In this document: positions 1 through 12,860 of the stretch, in pieces
Numbering within the stretch: the first letter of the stretch is position 1
Layout of the letters: the number at the start of each line of letters is the position of its first letter
Source: Sclerotinia nivalis
Lineage: Eukaryota; Ascomycota; Leotiomycetes; Helotiales; Sclerotiniaceae
Assembly: GCA_029531795.1 (NCBI GenBank)
Contig: JAPEIS010000001.1
Location: 4,836,001-4,900,000 of the forward strand
Length of the DNA stretch: 64,000 bases
Reading direction: 5' to 3'
Translations under genes and position numbers: made by a program
Notes under the pieces: model-generated
What the model saw: the letters and a program-made list of their open reading frames with translations, nothing else
Databases searched by the model: none
Told to the model about the DNA's origin: nothing

Positions 1-666
1 GTAACTACTCCCATCTCCCGTGTAGAAAGGATATATATAGAACGGAAGCTAGTAAACGCTATCATGAAGGGTCGACTAGATGAAAACCACATTTCACTTT
101 ACAAAACATAATGTTTCTTTATTTAAAATCATTGAGAACATACTCACAATCATGACCATCTAAAATAATAATCTTACTTCCATACCAAAAACGTGACTAT
201 AATGCTTTACAAGCATCCAGGTCAGCGGATGCCGGTCCCGCAATTGTAAGTATTACCCCATTGGATTCTTTCTATAGCTACTAGACTTCTCATAGGCTGT
301 CTGCTAAAATGAGGAAACTGACGAAGATATATATATCAAATAATCTACCTCCCTTAAAATTTCGACCTGCTCACTCCGGCAGTTATGTAACACATTCAGA
401 ATTTCCTTCAATATTGCCGGCAAGAAGAAAGTTTCTAGGATTTCTAGAGATTACTAGCTCTTATAGAAGAAGATATAACTATCAATTTTGCTCAATTCGG
501 TCTCATTATTTATATTGAAACTTTTCCCCTAAGTTTGCATGATATATACGACAAACCAATAAATATCAAACGCAAAGCAGCCAGCCGTTAATTATATAAT
601 ACAAAATCAGAGAAGCAAACCATCCAAAAGTAAAGTCCCTAGCGATCATTCTAACACCCAACTTCA
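1..666. other. Intergenic, no gene supported
   Basis: AT-rich sequence downstream of the tyrosinase stop codon. Short open frames occur, for example 309-518 on the plus strand, but their translations show no recognisable domain and no fungal splice context. The part next to position 666 is presumably the 3' untranslated and terminator region of the tyrosinase gene, which is read leftwards. Confidence 0.6.
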
Positions 667-2842
667 TCATTTTCGAGAATTATCAAAAACCCCTGGGTAC
701 GTCTTAAACTCACCCACCCACTTAAAATTCGCAAAAGTACCCAAATCCGCCGGAGCCGCAACCTCGACCGATTCCACCTTCACAACCGCACCTTGTAATG
801 TACTAATATCAATTTCCTCTCCTCCCTTCTGAGCCTTCCATTCTAGATTCGCAGTCAAGTAATTAACAATCGTATTTTCATTCAAATCCGCCAGAGTACC
901 CTCGTCATGTTTCTTGAGAAGGGCATCGGTTAGATGCACGTTACTTGAAGCAACTACATCATTGGGTGTCATGCTTTGGGTTCCGAGTGTAGCGTGCATT
1001 CCGACGAAAGAGGGATCTTTTGCCCAGGATGGAGGGGAGGCTTGGCTTTTCCCGAGGAATACCCCTACGCTGTAGGTGCCGTTGAGGGCGGTCCATGGTA
1101 AATCGATCTTGACGATCCAGTCGCGGGGAAGTGAGGTAGTGGTTGCTTGACGCTTTTTGAAAGCTGGGGAGCCGGCGTACAAGGCGACGATGTTTTGTTG
1201 GAGAGTGGTGTTGTCGGGATGATTGATGATTTCGGGGTAGGAATACCCGAAAGTTTCGATATTGCGAACGTCGGCTGACGAGAAGAACTTGCCGTTTGTG
1301 TCTTTGTGGAATGGAGTTAAAGCTTTGTTGTATTAGTATGTGAATACTTCTGTGAGAAATTGTGAAAAGAGACTTACGAGAGTTTTGGTCTTGATAAGAA
1401 CCTCGCGTAACAGTCCATGTGGCTGCTCCTTGTCGTGCTGTTTCGACATAAGTATCTGGGTAGACAGCTTGCCAAAGGGCGAGAAGTCTATCGATGTTTG
1501 CGTGGTGGAACCAGAAGATTGGATCGTAAGCAGCTACTGGAACGACGGACCTGCGTTGAAATTCATGTTAGTATTTCTAGTAAAGTCTTATTTAACGCCA
1601 CGAAGACAGGGATAGTCAGGATAGGACTATGAGAATAAAGTGATATGCGGATAATACTAACATGTGACCAGAATAGACGAGGCCTCCTGTCAATGTGTGC
1701 ACGGTATCGTGAATAGATTCTTTTGACAAGTTAGTTCATCGTTCCATGCGAATTTAAATAACCCATTTGTATTTACCAATGTTGCCGAAACCAGAACTGC
1801 CTGATCCTTTATTGCTGAAATGGTTATAGGGCTAAAGACGAATATTAGTAAAGGTCGTTTGACGATGAATAGGTTGATATTTTTCCAAATCAAGGTTTTT
1901 GTGAACACATACTTGCCAATTTGCGAACAAAGTCATGATCTGAGTTCTGAAATTCCGTAAATTGGCTTCCAATTGTGATTCTGCTTGATAATTTTGACTT
2001 GTAGCGGCCGCAGTGTCTGTTGTTGGCCAACGAAGTGTAGTGCCATATACGGCGTACGGGTAGCCATTCTGTTGAAAGTTAGCAAAATATGATAATCCCA
2101 GAAACTTTGTACTCACTCGAAAGTCACTTGGAACCAAGGGATGGAAATTATAAGAATATAATGGATTGGGAACAATTGCCGTACTACCGTTAGGATACGT
2201 GACAGAAGCAGTTGGGTTGCTCAAGAGTGCTGGGAGAATTGGGCCATTGTTGGCAGGATTGGCTGCCCAATCCCAATATGGTATTCTGAGAGTCGAAGAT
2301 GCCTGTAAATAGGCTTCTGAGTCACTACCGGTGAACTGTTGAGCAATCTTAACCCCCCAGGCATGAACTTGTTGCTCGTGTACTGCAAGATAGGGTCTGT
2401 GCCAAGGACCAAAAAGATTGGATCCATGAGTACAGTATCCAGTATTCCCTGCTGCTGTAGCTTGAACTCCGTCCCAGGGAATCAATGGAAACCCGTGAAT
2501 ACCTGATGTTCATTAGTAGATGAAATTGGAGCATCTTCGAAGCAATAAATGGCGTCATCACATACCTGCAATTTGGTAGTAAGATAATAAGTCACTCTGC
2601 TCGGTTCCTTGATATGCTATCATAGCCAGCAAAAACAAGTTCCATTGGGTTGGATTAGCTGCAAGTGATCGAATTTCAAGACGTGGCTGTATGCCACCAT
2701 CTTGAACACCTGTGATAGCAAAAGTATCTGCTCGGGCCTTCAAGTTCCCAGAATTGGATAGCGGGGATGCTATGACAGAGCTGAGTAAGAACGTTAAGGC
2801 TCCAAGCCTGTTGATGAGGTTTGATGCCATACCGAGCTTCAA
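667..2842 (-). CDS. Tyrosinase (type-3 copper monophenol oxidase) with C-terminal domain
   Basis: Oxidises monophenols and o-diphenols to quinones, typically in melanin-type pigment formation or protein cross-linking. Seven exons fit GT-AG rules and keep one frame: 2842-2566, 2502-2117, 2068-1913, 1831-1777, 1719-1662, 1550-1378, 1322-667, giving 586 residues. The N-terminus is a hydrophobic signal-like stretch (alternative start Met5, at 2830). CuA is marked by GIHGFP, the CTH motif typical of a Cys-His thioether bridge, and GPWHRPYL. CuB is marked by SIHDTVH and FWFHHANIDRLLALW. The roughly 200 residues after CuB match the C-terminal extension of fungal tyrosinases, usually removed to activate the enzyme. 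All copper-ligand motifs look intact. No pigment-pathway neighbours are visible. The family is certain; the physiological substrate is unknown. Confidence 0.93.
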
Positions 2843-5800
2843 TGAATGTAGATATCTCAGCCTTCAAAGAGAGGAATATATTACAGCAACACGCTAGATA
2901 ATTTGCCTTACAATGAAGAACAAAGCAGAAAATGATGGACCAGAGAAGATAACCACGAGGTCGAAATACTTCCTTATATTCTCAAGAGACCCGATCAGCA
3001 TGTGAGTGCGCGTGAAGCTAACATGAAGTGAACGCCAATCATCTCCTGTTGTAAACAAAATCGCCCTTGGAATGCTATCTTTGTGCCTGCATCAATGCAC
3101 CTCGTCATAGAGTCAGCCTCGTATATATGTAAGGACTATGTGTAATAGCTTTGATAGAAGGTGAGGATTGCGGATCTAATCGAAAGAAAAAGAATCAAAT
3201 GTAACATCGATACGATGAACCCATACAGCTTCTTGGCCTAAATTTCATGCATGTTTCTGCCATTCGTGATATTTTTTATCAAGCCCTACATGAACGATAT
3301 TTTCAACATGCAGATCTAACCTCAAGAAGCTGCATGTGGCTTCAATGCTTGAACATATACGATCACGATACTAATAAACGCCCAAGCTGATTGATCGGCG
3401 CGTAGTATACCAGTGAACTGGCTGGCAGATCTTGGCACAGCTGATTTCAGGAACGAGTGTCGAAATGTGGTAGACGAGCCGCCTTCTCATTGGTGTCTTT
3501 GCATTTTTATCCTTGGTCGCGCAGCTTCCGAGCTGAATGTGTAGATGTATGCCAAAAAATGCATTTAGGGGCATTCTCCATGATTAAGAACAAGGCTTCT
3601 TCTTGGAACGTACCCGAAATGAACGTTTTTTCATGTAATGAAATGGCTCATTAAGTAAAAGTGCCGAGCTTTAGCGATACCATATTAAACGCTTTTTGAC
3701 GAATCGGATTGATTACATGATCATCATCTTGATGAAAACCAAGAGACGGGTGACATCACGCTTATTCTTGTTCCCGGAACATAAGCCGAGAAGTCTCGGC
3801 ATCAGGGTAGGTATTCGATAAGAATCCTACGAGACCCTTTCGTAAGATTGGAACACGATTTCTTCTTTTCCCCAGATGACCCTTCCTCATGCATTACTAC
3901 CCTGGCCTGTTGCCGGATACCGTTATAATGTAACGGAGAGCATGAGATGGCTGGCATGACTATCATCAATCAACATGAGAAAAAGAATCACTCATATTTT
4001 CATTACACATACTTAGAATATACCGTACACTATTGATTTTGTCTTACATGTAATTGTTGAAGGCCATGTGTCACACCCGAAACCCATTCCTTGGTATTGA
4101 CCTTAGTCGGGGAAATATTGAAATACCCCGATGCTGTCCAACCAACCTCTTTCTTCATCGTTTATTGATTATGCCAAATATAATCAAAGATATCGAGATA
4201 TCCTGTTGTTTTCATCCACTATCTAGGTTAGACACTACTAATATTGTGTATCTATCTAAATATAGGTCGCGGAAAATGTTTTGTGGAGTTTGATGCCATG
4301 AAATTGAATTAGTACCAACACCGATATGGATGCAAAGTTTTGAAAACTATCGGTAGTAAACTAATGATCTCGAAAGAATCAGTGAGCGAGAAGAACAGCT
4401 TACGAAGACTTAACTTGGAGTCCGGATTGGAACGGAGTATATCTATTTGGTACATCTATCGCTCATTCTCCAGAACCAACAAAAAGCATACAATTTCCAT
4501 GCTACCTTTTAATTCATTATCGAATGGGTATGCCTTCTTCATTCATCAATCTACGATACTGTACATATTTAAAACATACTCCACCCTTTAGCGAACATCT
4601 AACAACTACCCGAGTTTTCCCCCCTAGTACTCGTACCTTCCCTCTTCACCAAAAATCGAACCTCGAAACTCCAATCAATACCAGAAGCTCAATCCACCTT
4701 CAAAAAATCCATCAATATCATCATTAGATTCTATTCATTATTCCCTACAAATTTCAAATGAAAAAAAATGAAATTATCAAAAATGCATTTTTGACAGAGT
4801 GTATATATTTTAGATTAATTTCACCAATTTGTTCAAACGAACAAACTGTGGAAAACTCTGGGCTGTGGATAGAAGGCTCGAGAGCGCTCTCAGGCGCTCA
4901 TTTCACCTCTATGGGTGCTAAAAATTGAGGCTTCGGAATACCTAAAGCAAAAATAGAGGGCCTCACCAACTGTACAATTTTTGATCTTCAGCGCGGTTGT
5001 TACCCCATCACGCAATCACTTCGTAACAAGTATGGATCATCCGCTCTTGTTCTCTTCGAATTGAGTATTATGTATTCAATTTTGTTTTGCTTTTCACATA
5101 TGGCAAGCACGGGAAATGAGGAAGGGGTGAAGGCAGTAAGAGTGGAGAAGAATGCTTATGGGTGCTCGGGCTGGTTGTGAATTGGCTTTTCCTGTAACTA
5201 ATGCTTTACCGAGCTTGTAGATAATTTCAACTGGAAACACTTTTGTTTTTGTTTACCCTAAGACCTGATTCCTTTCCAATGCGAAGGTACCTGATATTAC
5301 CTTTCATATGGCATCATTTTGGGACAATCCAGAACAAAATTACTAAGTTTCCAGTGTATATTGTATATGTATATTGCAATAGCGTATATCGATTCTAATA
5401 GAATTTACATTAGTTTTGATTTGAAGGAAAAGTAATTTTCAAAGAATAGAGGTTTGAAAAGATTCTGAAAAAGGTTTTCAAGAATGAAGAACTTCAGAAA
5501 TAATGACACAATATGTAATATGAATATGATGTTCGATATTCGATTATGAACCATAATTAAAACCACGAACTACGACGAAAAACTATGACTTCTACTGGAA
5601 CTTAGTAATTTTGTCCTAGATTGTCCCAAAAAAACACTATACCTCAGATATATATGCGTATTGCTGGTATTGAAACTTTGCATATTGTAACACCAAACTC
5701 CCTCCTCCCTCAAATCCCTTCTACATCCATCCATTCATTTATAATTAACTATATTACGACCAAACATCCCTCCATCCACCCATTCCTTCCCTTCCTGCAC

Positions 5801-6515
5801 GTTCCTACTACACAACGCAACCAAAACGCAACAATTCAATAGATCACAAAATCATCCTGTCGTGCACCCATCTAACCATGCACAAGCATCAAACCTGCAT
5901 ATATCAATATTTGTGCAATAACACATAACACCACCAGTGCATAACGACCTCGCTTGTAGTAACCTTATGCAATGCAAAATATTCCAAATCCGGGATCCAT
6001 GCAAACTTTTGCAAAAGTTTATGTTAACGTTGCCATCTTCGATAAATAAGCTTTTTGTGTTACTTTTGTAAGTCTTAACTTGGATGACTTGTATGTGGTA
6101 GGACGAATTAGTCGCTTGATTACTTTTGTGTGGGATTTTTAGGTATTTAGGTATAGTGAGTAGTCATGTTGTAAAAGTACTTCAAGTACTAAGGATGACC
6201 GTTGCATAAAATCCGTGGAGTCCTCGTTTTCGAGGAGTTTTGTGCTACGTCACTATCATGGAGAAAACTTGGGATATATTTACTTCTTAGGTGAAGTTGT
6301 TGATCCTCCAGAACAAGGACTGTGAAAAATTCATGTTACAAGTGAGTGAGATCTTTTCAGCAGTTTGCCATCAGTGGAAGATGATAAGTATTTCTTTGTT
6401 ACGATTACAGGGTACACACGAATAAGTCAACGACACAAACGAAGTACCCACAATCTAAAACTTTTGATCACTCTAATTTAAAATCTCGAGCAGAAAATAA
6501 GATTCCTCATCAGAA
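2843..6515. other. 3.7-kb gene-poor interval
   Basis: No convincing coding region was found on either strand. Open frames are short, overlap each other and lack domain signatures. Two stretches (about 4570-4735 and 5690-5860) are rich in C and poor in G, like 5' leaders of filamentous fungal genes, but no substantial open frame follows either. The part next to 2843 should contain the tyrosinase promoter. A non-coding transcript cannot be excluded. Confidence 0.5.
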
Positions 6516-8998
6516 CTATACCCAAATAACCTTATTCGGTACAAAACTACCCTCCGGTTTCGGATGATAATCTTTAGGAGTCCCTATAACATTTCCCCTC
6601 TGATTACACTCAAACCTCATCCCACCATGTCTAATTTTCCCATAAACCTGTTCATTCCAATGCGTATGACCCCAAACCCACACATCCCTAGAATCCAACT
6701 GCGGCATCGTCGTTTCGATCATACTATGATCATATTCCTTCGTCTTACAACCATCTATAACATCACTACCATGCTTAGCGCCCTTTGAAAAATCTCGCGG
6801 TTTCGTCGCCGTTTGCGTGGGATCCGATGTTCCGCTCTTGGAAGGCGGCATGTGTGTTATGATTAATATGCGTGTTGCGGCTTCCTTGGGATCATTTCGG
6901 ATTTTGGCTGTTTCTTTCCGTATCCATTCGCAGGATGCTTTGTGTCTTGCGGTTCTCTGTGCGTTGTTTGATCGCGTGGCTCGCTGCTGCCAGCTCTTCT
7001 AACTTCAGTCCATAGTGTAGAGCCCAATACCACTATCTTACCACCATTCTCTTCAATAACAAAGCTTTCGTCCTCCAAAAACGTCAACTTTCCTTTCATA
7101 TCCGGATGCGTTGCGAATTTTCTCAGCATCCCCAATGCGCCTGGCACCGTATTAGTGGCAACGGGCCAGAAATCCCTATTCCCAGCTACGAGGAATACAC
7201 GTTTAATTCTGGGTTTAGCACACATCCTAGCTAGAAAATTCCGATATCTGGTTTCATGCGACGAATGGGCCCATCCTATGTCTCCTGCGAGTATCAAATA
7301 ACCGACGCTGGGGGTGAAGTCAAAATTTTCGTAATTGGTTTGCTCGAGATGGAGGTCGGAAACATAGTGGAAACCGATGTTTTGTCCGAGGGTGGGAGGT
7401 GGTACGCAGAGATTGCTTGGTTTGCCGAAAACTTTCTCGATATCGGCGGCAGTACGAGCAGTAGTAGAAGCAGTAGTAGGAGCAGTAATAGAAGAAGTAG
7501 TAGGAGCAGTGGTTGCTGCAGATAAAGATTTAGTTGTTACAGCCGCAGAAATTGATCCTGGGTCAACAGACGAGGTGGTATTAACGATAGTGCCTTCAAG
7601 CATCGGACTAATCACATCTTTAATTCCTTGTGGTGCCCCAATCCTGGCTTTTTGAGGTGCCCCGCTAGATCCTTTTGTTTTTGCTGCGGTTGAAGATGTT
7701 ACTGTTGCTCCAAACGGATTTACAGGCTGTGTAGTTTGAGTTTGTGTTTTATCTTTTGTCTTGGTCGTTGGTATGGCGGATAGATCTTGCACAGGGTTTT
7801 TCATGTACTCATCCAGTACTGTCACTTGCTCAGGTGTATAACCTCTTGGGCGAGTCATTGCCGGCATGGATCCGGGTAGGCTTTTAGTAGAAGCTTGAGT
7901 CTTTGGAGGCACAGACGTAGTATTAGCACCCTTACCGAATGACTTGACGAGTGCGTCTATTAATGCTTGAGCGTCACGAGATAGAACGGTTGTGGTCGCT
8001 GGACCAGAAGTCGATGCTATCGTCTCGGATGAAGGCAACGGTGTTTGAGCTTGAGTACTCCCTGTACCAGCAGTTGTAGTCACGCTCGTTGTAACTGGGG
8101 CTCTTGGTCTAGAACTTGATTTTGAAGAACCGTCCAAAAGACTCTCTAACGTTCCTGGCTTTATCCATTTATTCTTTTCTCCATGTCTACGTGCACTTGC
8201 AATGATCTTTTCTCTCCCTTCCTTTGTAGCTCTCATATCATTGAGTGCCTTCAATTTTTTCTCAGACGGCGGACTATAAGGTCGCGGCTCTAGTTTAGCC
8301 CGTTTTCGTACCAAATTGTGTACGAACCAGTGAACATGACCAGTTTTGCCATCTCCTTTATCCTTATATTCTGGATTTTGGCAAAATCCTTTCTCGAACT
8401 CCTTCAAAAATTCGCGTTGTTTACATAATTGGTACATTGCTATCGCCTCCCCGGCAGTGAGATCGACTTGCCGTTGTCTTTCAGCTGCAAGTGACATCGC
8501 CCAGCCCACGTTTCCGGCAACCATCGGTACTATGAAATCTATGTTGGGAAGATCTTGGGAACTGAATGGCTGAGTTACCGGTGCTTTTCTCTTTTTCGCA
8601 CTTTGTCTTGGTGAAGCATCCGGTGGAGCACCTGGCGGCTTTCCCGACGGTTTCGCAGTTGTTCCCTTCTTCGGCAATATAGGAGCATGATCCTTCACTA
8701 ACCAAGGCGTCAGAGGAGTGGGCCTCAAACTTGTAAGAGGCCTTGACTGTCTCCTCTCAATCTCCTCTTCATCCGTAAGCGGTTTCCCTTTCCCCATATT
8801 CTTCAGCGCCGATTGACGACTGCGAGTATAATCCAGGACGAATCCAGAGGGTTCGGCTCCATGTCGCTTGACTCTTTTGGGTCTGTTTTGATTGAATGGT
8901 TCTTGGCTTTCGGGTGGTAGTATGTCGATGTTTATTGCGGGAGTGGGATCCCATGTGCGCGTTTTGCGCTTTTGGGGTCCGACTCTTGTGGAGGTCAT
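6516..8998 (-). pseudogene. Calcineurin-like metallophosphoesterase with long disordered N-terminus, frame broken near 7000-6870
   Basis: Residues 1 to about 535 are low-complexity, rich in Ser/Thr/Pro/Ala and Lys, and match no domain I know. From about residue 543 a calcineurin-type phosphoesterase fold begins, with SDLHLE (547-552), LAGDIGW (about 570) and GNRDFW (606-611). The first frame runs 8998-6863 (711 aa), but its last roughly 45 residues look unlike the family. The expected continuation, including LIITHMPPS and the metal-binding WGHTHW motif, lies in another frame, open from 6998 to the stop at 6516. No usable intron joins the two: the only GT...AG there is 17 nt. A one-base indel, true or from sequencing, is the simplest cause. 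The usual GNH[DE] motif reads GNRD, so the histidine that assists catalysis in the family is replaced. The unbroken product would be about 825 aa. Substrate unknown. Confidence 0.75.
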
Positions 8999-10385
8999 GT
9001 TGAGGGTTAGGGTGGTGATGTATAGTTTATTGTGCTAATGCTGATAATAGTGGCGAGGGTACGGATTCCTTGCAGAATGTGCAGTTCAATTGGCATTTAT
9101 TGATGTTGATGGACTGGGTCAACGATTTTGGGGGGTTTAAATTTTAGATAGGGAAAATAAATACTCTATGATTTTCATGGAACCCTTCATGGATAGTTTT
9201 CCTTGAGGTTTGATAATTGGTGCCGGAAAGGGAATAGGGGCTCTTCATTTGATCTTGTTCAAATCAAATGCGGTAGGGGGAACTGAGAATAGGGAAATGT
9301 TCTTTGTCAGGATAGACAAACAATTGATTCATGGAAATAAATATCGTCTACCTTTATTTTCTCATAAAAGAGACATTCTAATGCTTAAAAGTCAAAAGTC
9401 AAAAGTCAAACAGTGTGATCAGTGGATATTGCAGATAGCATCTGGGCTGACTGAGAGCACTTGTATCTCATCAAATTTATTTAAACTGACCATTTCATCC
9501 AACAATTAAATGTCTCTCCACCAATCAGATCATCTAGAATCTCGCTACTGTATTCATATTTCTCTATCCCTTGAGAAGAAACTAAATCCATACACCCACC
9601 TAGCACACACACACCACATACACACAAAACAAACCAAAAAGTCCCTACACAAATCGAAGCATATACACCAAAGCATGTATATATAAAAGTCAAACCTTCC
9701 CACTCCGCCCGTACATCTACCTCCAAACCCTCCAAAATATCATAAATTCCCGAGGCCATGTTATATTCCAAAGAATAGAATGAATTCAGAAAATCTTATC
9801 AGATATCGGATATTAATGAGACTTCCTTAAATTTCCATCGATTTCGTTGTAAGACTTATCTTTGATCATTTAATTATGCTAGAAGTCTACTAACTCGGAT
9901 CAAGTTTTCTTACTCTTGTAAGAAGCCCAACTTTGTTGGGTGATGAATCGCATCATTGTCTGGCTTGTCATGGGTACTACCCATGGAGTAATGTTCAGAG
10001 CCCTTTAAAAACATATACACTCCCACCTTCACATTCACACTTCACACCTTTACCAAAAAATCCTTGTCTTTATGGTATTTAATTGCATGTGGATATCATC
10101 AACTAGATAGCAAGCTTGCTATTTTGCGCTACAATGCAATCTATACTTCACAAGATCTTAGCCTATATCTAGGATCTCGTTATTCCCACCCATCCATCCA
10201 TCCATTTATTTATCTCGAATGGGTCCATCTTTGACGCCAAAGGAAATTCCCAATTCAGTTCATTCATAGACATATCAAATCATCTCTTGATTGATAAATA
10301 AGAGTCAAATTCCTTCAAAGAAACTGCGCTCTCAGCCGCGAAAGTCTCTTCTCTCCTTCGTCACTCCGGTAGTTTGAAGAGCTCA
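8999..10385. other. Intergenic between phosphoesterase 5' end and PRMT1 3' end
   Basis: Contains the presumed promoter of the leftward phosphoesterase gene (near 9000-9200), a short GTCAAAA-type tandem (about 9388-9410), and the 3' flank of the PRMT1 gene. A 96-codon minus-strand frame at 9481-9771 has a hydrophobic Cys-rich middle but no recognised family, and overlaps CA-rich simple sequence (about 9600-9630). I do not call it a gene. Confidence 0.5.
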
Positions 10386-11710
<1,325 letters not shown>

Positions 11711-12860
11711 GATTATAGATTGTGCTTGGAAATAGCACAAAAGATGATACAGAAGGAGAGGAAGGGGAGATGTAAGGTGGTGGTAGAGAAAAGAGAAAAA
11801 TCAAATTAAATGATTGCAACTGTATTTGTGAGAGAGATTTCAACCTTGATAAAATGCTCAATACCTAGTCAGGGATTTTTTTCTCACAAGCGGCCGAAAT
11901 TCTGCCACCGCCTTCCCTTAATAGTCTGAGGATTATTTTTACAAAAAGGTGGAACAACATTGATAGCAAACAGCAAAAGGTTGTGAGGGACAGGATGGTT
12001 TTCTACAGCACATTTTTGTTATGGATCAAATGATAATTTTCCTCATAGATGAAAATGGGAATGAAAATGAAAATGGAAATGAATTTGAATTTGACATGAC
12101 GCTTACTCTCAACTTCAATTAGTTAGACATTCTGACATTCTGACATTTACATGCCCTTTAAGTCTTATTCTGGCTCACGTTAGGAAAGAACGGAAAGTCG
12201 GAGCTTTGAAGATTCTCGATTTACCAATTCTGGTGAATTCGACTCGAGTTACCTATCTAATAGGTATGGAAGATTCACTTAAATCTTAAACATCTCACAA
12301 TCTCAAATCTATTAGAGATCGTTCATAATATATATTTGTCATGCTTCGAAATTTTCTACATATTTTTAAATTGAGTAATGAGACAGTTTCGAGGGAAAAG
12401 TCAATAAGGTAACCCTACGATAACTCTACGATAACTGCTCAGTGATTGAATCTTCAAAGAAAAGATTCTAATATTCGCTAATAAGTTGCAAATGGCTTAG
12501 CGTATCCGTACCCCACCAACCAAAAAGTGAAAGTTCTTGAAGCAAACCACTACGCCAAAACAACACGAATTCCATTTCTCTTTTTTGAATCTTTCGCATC
12601 CTTCCACCATGCAACACCCAACTCAACTACCCAACCCCAACGTCGCCATCAATCAAATATTTCAACCAATCTTTTTCATCTAGCAATTGCTACTATCACG
12701 TGTAGCAATAGGAAGTCTTAAACATTTGCTTTGCGACAACGAGAATTAATTCGATCTTGCTGGGGAAAAAGGAATATCGCGGGGTAGAGGGGTAGATTAC
12801 AGTTGCCTGCCACAATTTTCAATTCTTCAATTCTTCAATTCTTCAAAATTCTTCATCACA
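11711..12860. promoter_or_regulatory. Divergent promoter region between PRMT1 and BRF1
   Basis: This 1.15-kb interval separates two outward-facing start codons and must carry both promoters. It is AT-rich with several short direct repeats, including a GAAAATG-type run at about 12050-12085 and a CAATTCTT tandem at about 12818-12850 just before the Brf1 start. No specific factor site could be assigned. Confidence 0.5.

Noticed and set aside
309..518. 69-codon open frame on the plus strand
   Set aside because: No domain, AT-rich, no conserved start context; indistinguishable from chance.
6984..7003. A 17-nt GT...AG interval as an intron explaining the phosphoesterase frame change
   Set aside because: Far below the minimum intron size that can be spliced; a one-base indel is simpler.
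7430..7520. Trinucleotide repeat expansion
   Set aside because: An imperfect GTAGTAG-like run that simply encodes the Thr/Ala/Ser-rich disordered part of the phosphoesterase gene.
9481..9771. 96-codon minus-strand frame with a hydrophobic Cys-rich segment
   Set aside because: Runs through CA-rich simple sequence and matches no family I know; not supported as a gene.
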